From a virus, in IMG/VR virus record IMGVR_UViG_3300050029_000123, positions 1-22,179 of that record: a stretch of DNA of 22,179 bases; one strand, written 5' to 3'. Below the pieces are notes generated by a model. It saw nothing but the letters and a program-made list of their open reading frames with translations. It made no database searches and was not told the origin of the DNA. Shown in pieces: positions 21,274-22,179 of the stretch. The position numbers were made by a program, and so were the translations under genes. The number at the start of each line of letters is the position of its first letter. The stretch's first letter is position 1.

Positions 21274-21460
21274 ATTTCATTGTTACTTTGTTGAATTTTT
21301 CGAGCAGCGGTTTAGGGGGCGCGTATTATCATAGTCTAGCTGACCCTATCCCACAAGGAGACTCCCTAGCCCGAAGCCCTCTGGCTGGTCCACCACAGCG
21401 TCCAAACTACCAAGGTAGGACTTTCTACCCTTTTAACCTTGCGGCGTCCTATGTGACCAC
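21274..21460. other. 187-nt leader/intergenic stretch
   Basis: I see no convincing gene here. On the minus strand it carries the candidate promoter described separately, and several short G/C-rich pairs such as CTACC/GGTAG near 21407-21435 that could fold. A 34-aa ORF (21366-21470) overlaps it but looks random. Confidence 0.4.
21328..21356 (-). promoter_or_regulatory. Candidate sigma70-like promoter for the packaging operon
   Basis: On the minus strand TTGTGG (-35, 3 of 6 consensus), a 17-base spacer and TATGAT (-10, 5 of 6). It would give a leader of about 45-50 nt before the 55-aa gene. Weak match and unknown host promoter rules, so low confidence. Confidence 0.3.
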
Positions 21461-21838
21461 CTACGCGCATTGAGCCACCTTCCTCGGAACGGGCAAGGAA
21501 GTCCGCGCAGATTGCCTGGGTCTCGGAATAGTTGGAGCCACTGGCTCTCGGAGGTTAAGAGCCGAGGTGCCACCTAGCATAGTGAGCAGGTCGCCCAGGA
21601 CTGCGTCCAGGCTATTACGGACACCTGCCAGCCTGTAAGCGTGGGACCGTAGGCGGATAGCGAGCAGGGCTTTCTCGGCGTGACTATACCGGGAGCCATT
21701 GGCTCCAGGAGTAAAGAGCCAGCCGAATAATGCATTAGACTCCGATGGCATTAGCGGCTTAACCTGTCGAGCCGTTACCGAGCCGCCGTTAGAGTTAATC
21801 CAAACGAACAATGCTTTATTAAACTTAGATGAATCCAT
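21461..21838 (-). CDS. Unknown protein with two palindromes, 125 aa
   Basis: It starts MDSSKFNKALFVWINSNGGS. Residues 1-75 look folded (helical with ESNALFGWLFTPGANGSRYS and HAEKALLAIRLRSHAYRLAG). Residues about 98-125 are Pro/Arg-rich and probably disordered (PTIPRPRQSARTSLPVPRK). Palindrome copies 7 and 8 encode EPVAP and GANGS here, in two different frames. No family recognised. Its position before the packaging cluster fits a regulator or early protein. The base composition looks more G/C-rich than that of its neighbours. Confidence 0.55.
   Translation of the reverse strand: MDSSKFNKALFVWINSNGGSVTARQVKPLMPSESNALFGWLFTPGANGSRYSHAEKALLAIRLRSHAYRLAGVRNSLDAVLGDLLTMLGGTSALNLREPVAPTIPRPRQSARTSLPVPRKVAQCA
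21534..21548. repeat. Palindrome copy 7, one mismatch, in the 125-aa gene
   Basis: GGAGCCACTGGCTCT, with the last arm base changed. It is read as Glu-Pro-Val-Ala-Pro, as in copy 5. The left flank AGTT is shared with the fibre copies. Confidence 0.8.
21692..21706. repeat. Palindrome copy 8, in the 125-aa gene
   Basis: GGAGCCATTGGCTCC, exact. It is read as Gly-Ala-Asn-Gly-Ser, the same frame as the fibre copies. Confidence 0.9.
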
Positions 21839-21881
21839 TTAACAAAATAACTTTTATTATGCGCGGCCCCTGCCCCCCAGA

Positions 21882-21904
21882 GGTAAGCGACGGAGGAGCT
21901 TACC
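21882..21904 (-). terminator. Short 7-bp hairpin between two genes
   Basis: GGTAAGC and GCTTACC pair around a 9-base loop between the partial right-end gene and the 125-aa gene. No U-run follows on the minus strand, so termination is doubtful. Confidence 0.25.
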
Positions 21905-21919
21905 CTTAAGATCTTATTG

Positions 21920-22011
21920 GCATTGCTTAAGCATTGCTTAAATCATGCTTGTGGCATTGCTTAAGCATTGCTTGTGGCATTGCTTAAGCATTGCTTGTGG
22001 CATTGCTTGTG
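21920..22011. repeat. Compound tandem repeat of GCATTGCTT units
   Basis: Seven units of GCATTGCTT ending in AA (11 bases) or GTG (12 bases) start at 21920, 21931, 21954, 21965, 21977, 21988 and 22000, with one degenerate unit at about 21941-21953. Two units form a 23-base higher-order repeat, present exactly twice (21954-21976 and 21977-21999). It covers the C-terminus of the right-end gene and the spacer after it. Confidence 0.85.
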
Positions 22012-22179
22012 GCATAAAGCGAGTCGGCGGTGGCTGAGCTTTTTCGTTAGACGACTCGGCGATCGCCTCACGCGCTATGTCGCCAAGTCCGAAACTGCGG
22101 ATGCTTTGCGATTCTTCGGACTCGATGATTTCTTCGAGTGCTTTTTTGTAGCGCTTCACATTCTCACCGAGCGCGAAAA
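21938..22179 (-). CDS. Unknown protein, C-terminal part (5' end outside window)
   Basis: The frame is open to the right edge (FALGENVKRYKKALEEIIES), so the GTG at 22159 need not be the start. The visible N-terminal part (RYKKALEEIIESEESQSIRS, then DIAREAIAES) resembles a short helical module common in phage proteins of unknown function ('KALEEI ... IAREAL'). The C-terminal 25 residues are encoded by the tandem repeat and read as a Gln/Met/Cys-rich string (PQAMPQAMLKQCHKQC). The tail looks like an artefact of repeat expansion. Confidence 0.55.
   Translation of the reverse strand, partial: FALGENVKRYKKALEEIIESEESQSIRSFGLGDIAREAIAESSNEKAQPPPTRFMPQAMPQAMLKQCHKQCLSNATSMI

Noticed and set aside
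21366-21470. 34-codon minus-strand frame overlapping the end of the 125-aa gene
   Set aside because: Starts by a -1 overlap but is Trp/Arg-rich, covers a candidate leader region and lacks a plausible fold.
4088-21706. Palindrome as a restriction-modification target
   Set aside because: It is far longer than known targets, and phages tend to lose restriction sites rather than accumulate identical copies.
22059-22066. GCGATCGC octamer like the cyanobacterial HIP1 repeat
   Set aside because: I noticed only this one copy in the window; likely chance.
1-22179. CRISPR array, tRNA, integrase, lysis cassette
   Set aside because: Looked for on both strands; no spaced direct repeats of CRISPR type, no cloverleaf, and no recognisable integrase, endolysin or holin gene.

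Overview
The window is one stretch of a tailed double-stranded DNA phage or prophage (caudovirus, siphovirus-like morphogenesis order). Every gene I support reads on the minus strand, so transcription runs from high to low coordinates. The order is partial early/unknown gene, small unknown genes, terminase small subunit, terminase large subunit, small helix-turn-helix (HTH) protein, head-tail joining candidate, portal, ClpP-protease/scaffold/major capsid fusion, small head or neck genes, tail completion genes, tail assembly chaperone candidate, short tape measure, three baseplate or tail-tip candidates, a 754-residue fibre, and a fibre of more than 1112 residues that runs off the left edge. 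No integrase, lysis gene, replication gene, tRNA or CRISPR array is visible.

Host: not directly readable. The secreted-type, Thr-Asn-Gly-rich proteins, the GDGSGLTNLP modules and the LamG-like/SGNH architecture suggest a PVC-group host such as Verrucomicrobiota. Many genes lack a Shine-Dalgarno sequence and instead have A/C-rich leaders, which fits a lineage with SD-independent initiation. This is inference only.

Right end (about 18.0-22.2 kb): a 5'-partial gene ends in a compound tandem repeat. Then come a 125-aa unknown gene, a 187-nt leader with a candidate promoter, and a cluster of tiny genes (55, 33 and 52 aa). These run into the small terminase, a 73-aa gene, the GpA-type large terminase and a 68-aa HTH protein. 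Most junctions are 4-bp ATGA overlaps, which suggests translational coupling. The HTH gene ends inside a perfect 10-bp hairpin.

Middle (about 9.2-18.0 kb): the head module has a lambda-type portal and one 814-aa polypeptide joining a ClpP-like prohead protease, a charged scaffold-like segment and the major capsid protein. An internal ATG at 15150 is preceded by the same kind of A/C-rich leader seen before separate genes. A strong hairpin follows the capsid gene. Neck and tail completion genes follow, including an odd 205-aa protein with a Sec-type signal peptide.

Left end (1-9.2 kb): the tail module. The last two proteins also begin with Sec-type signal peptides. The final one combines YadA-head-like repeats, a LamG-like region and the GDS block of an SGNH hydrolase.

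The most unusual signal is a dispersed palindrome, GGAGCCANTGGCTCC. It occurs eight times (six exact, two near-exact) inside and between genes, and inside genes it is read in all three reading frames. It clusters around the HTH gene, in the 125-aa gene and in the 754-aa fibre. It behaves as a DNA- or RNA-level element rather than a protein motif. It could be a stoperator-like binding site, a mobile palindrome, or a set of recombination sites.
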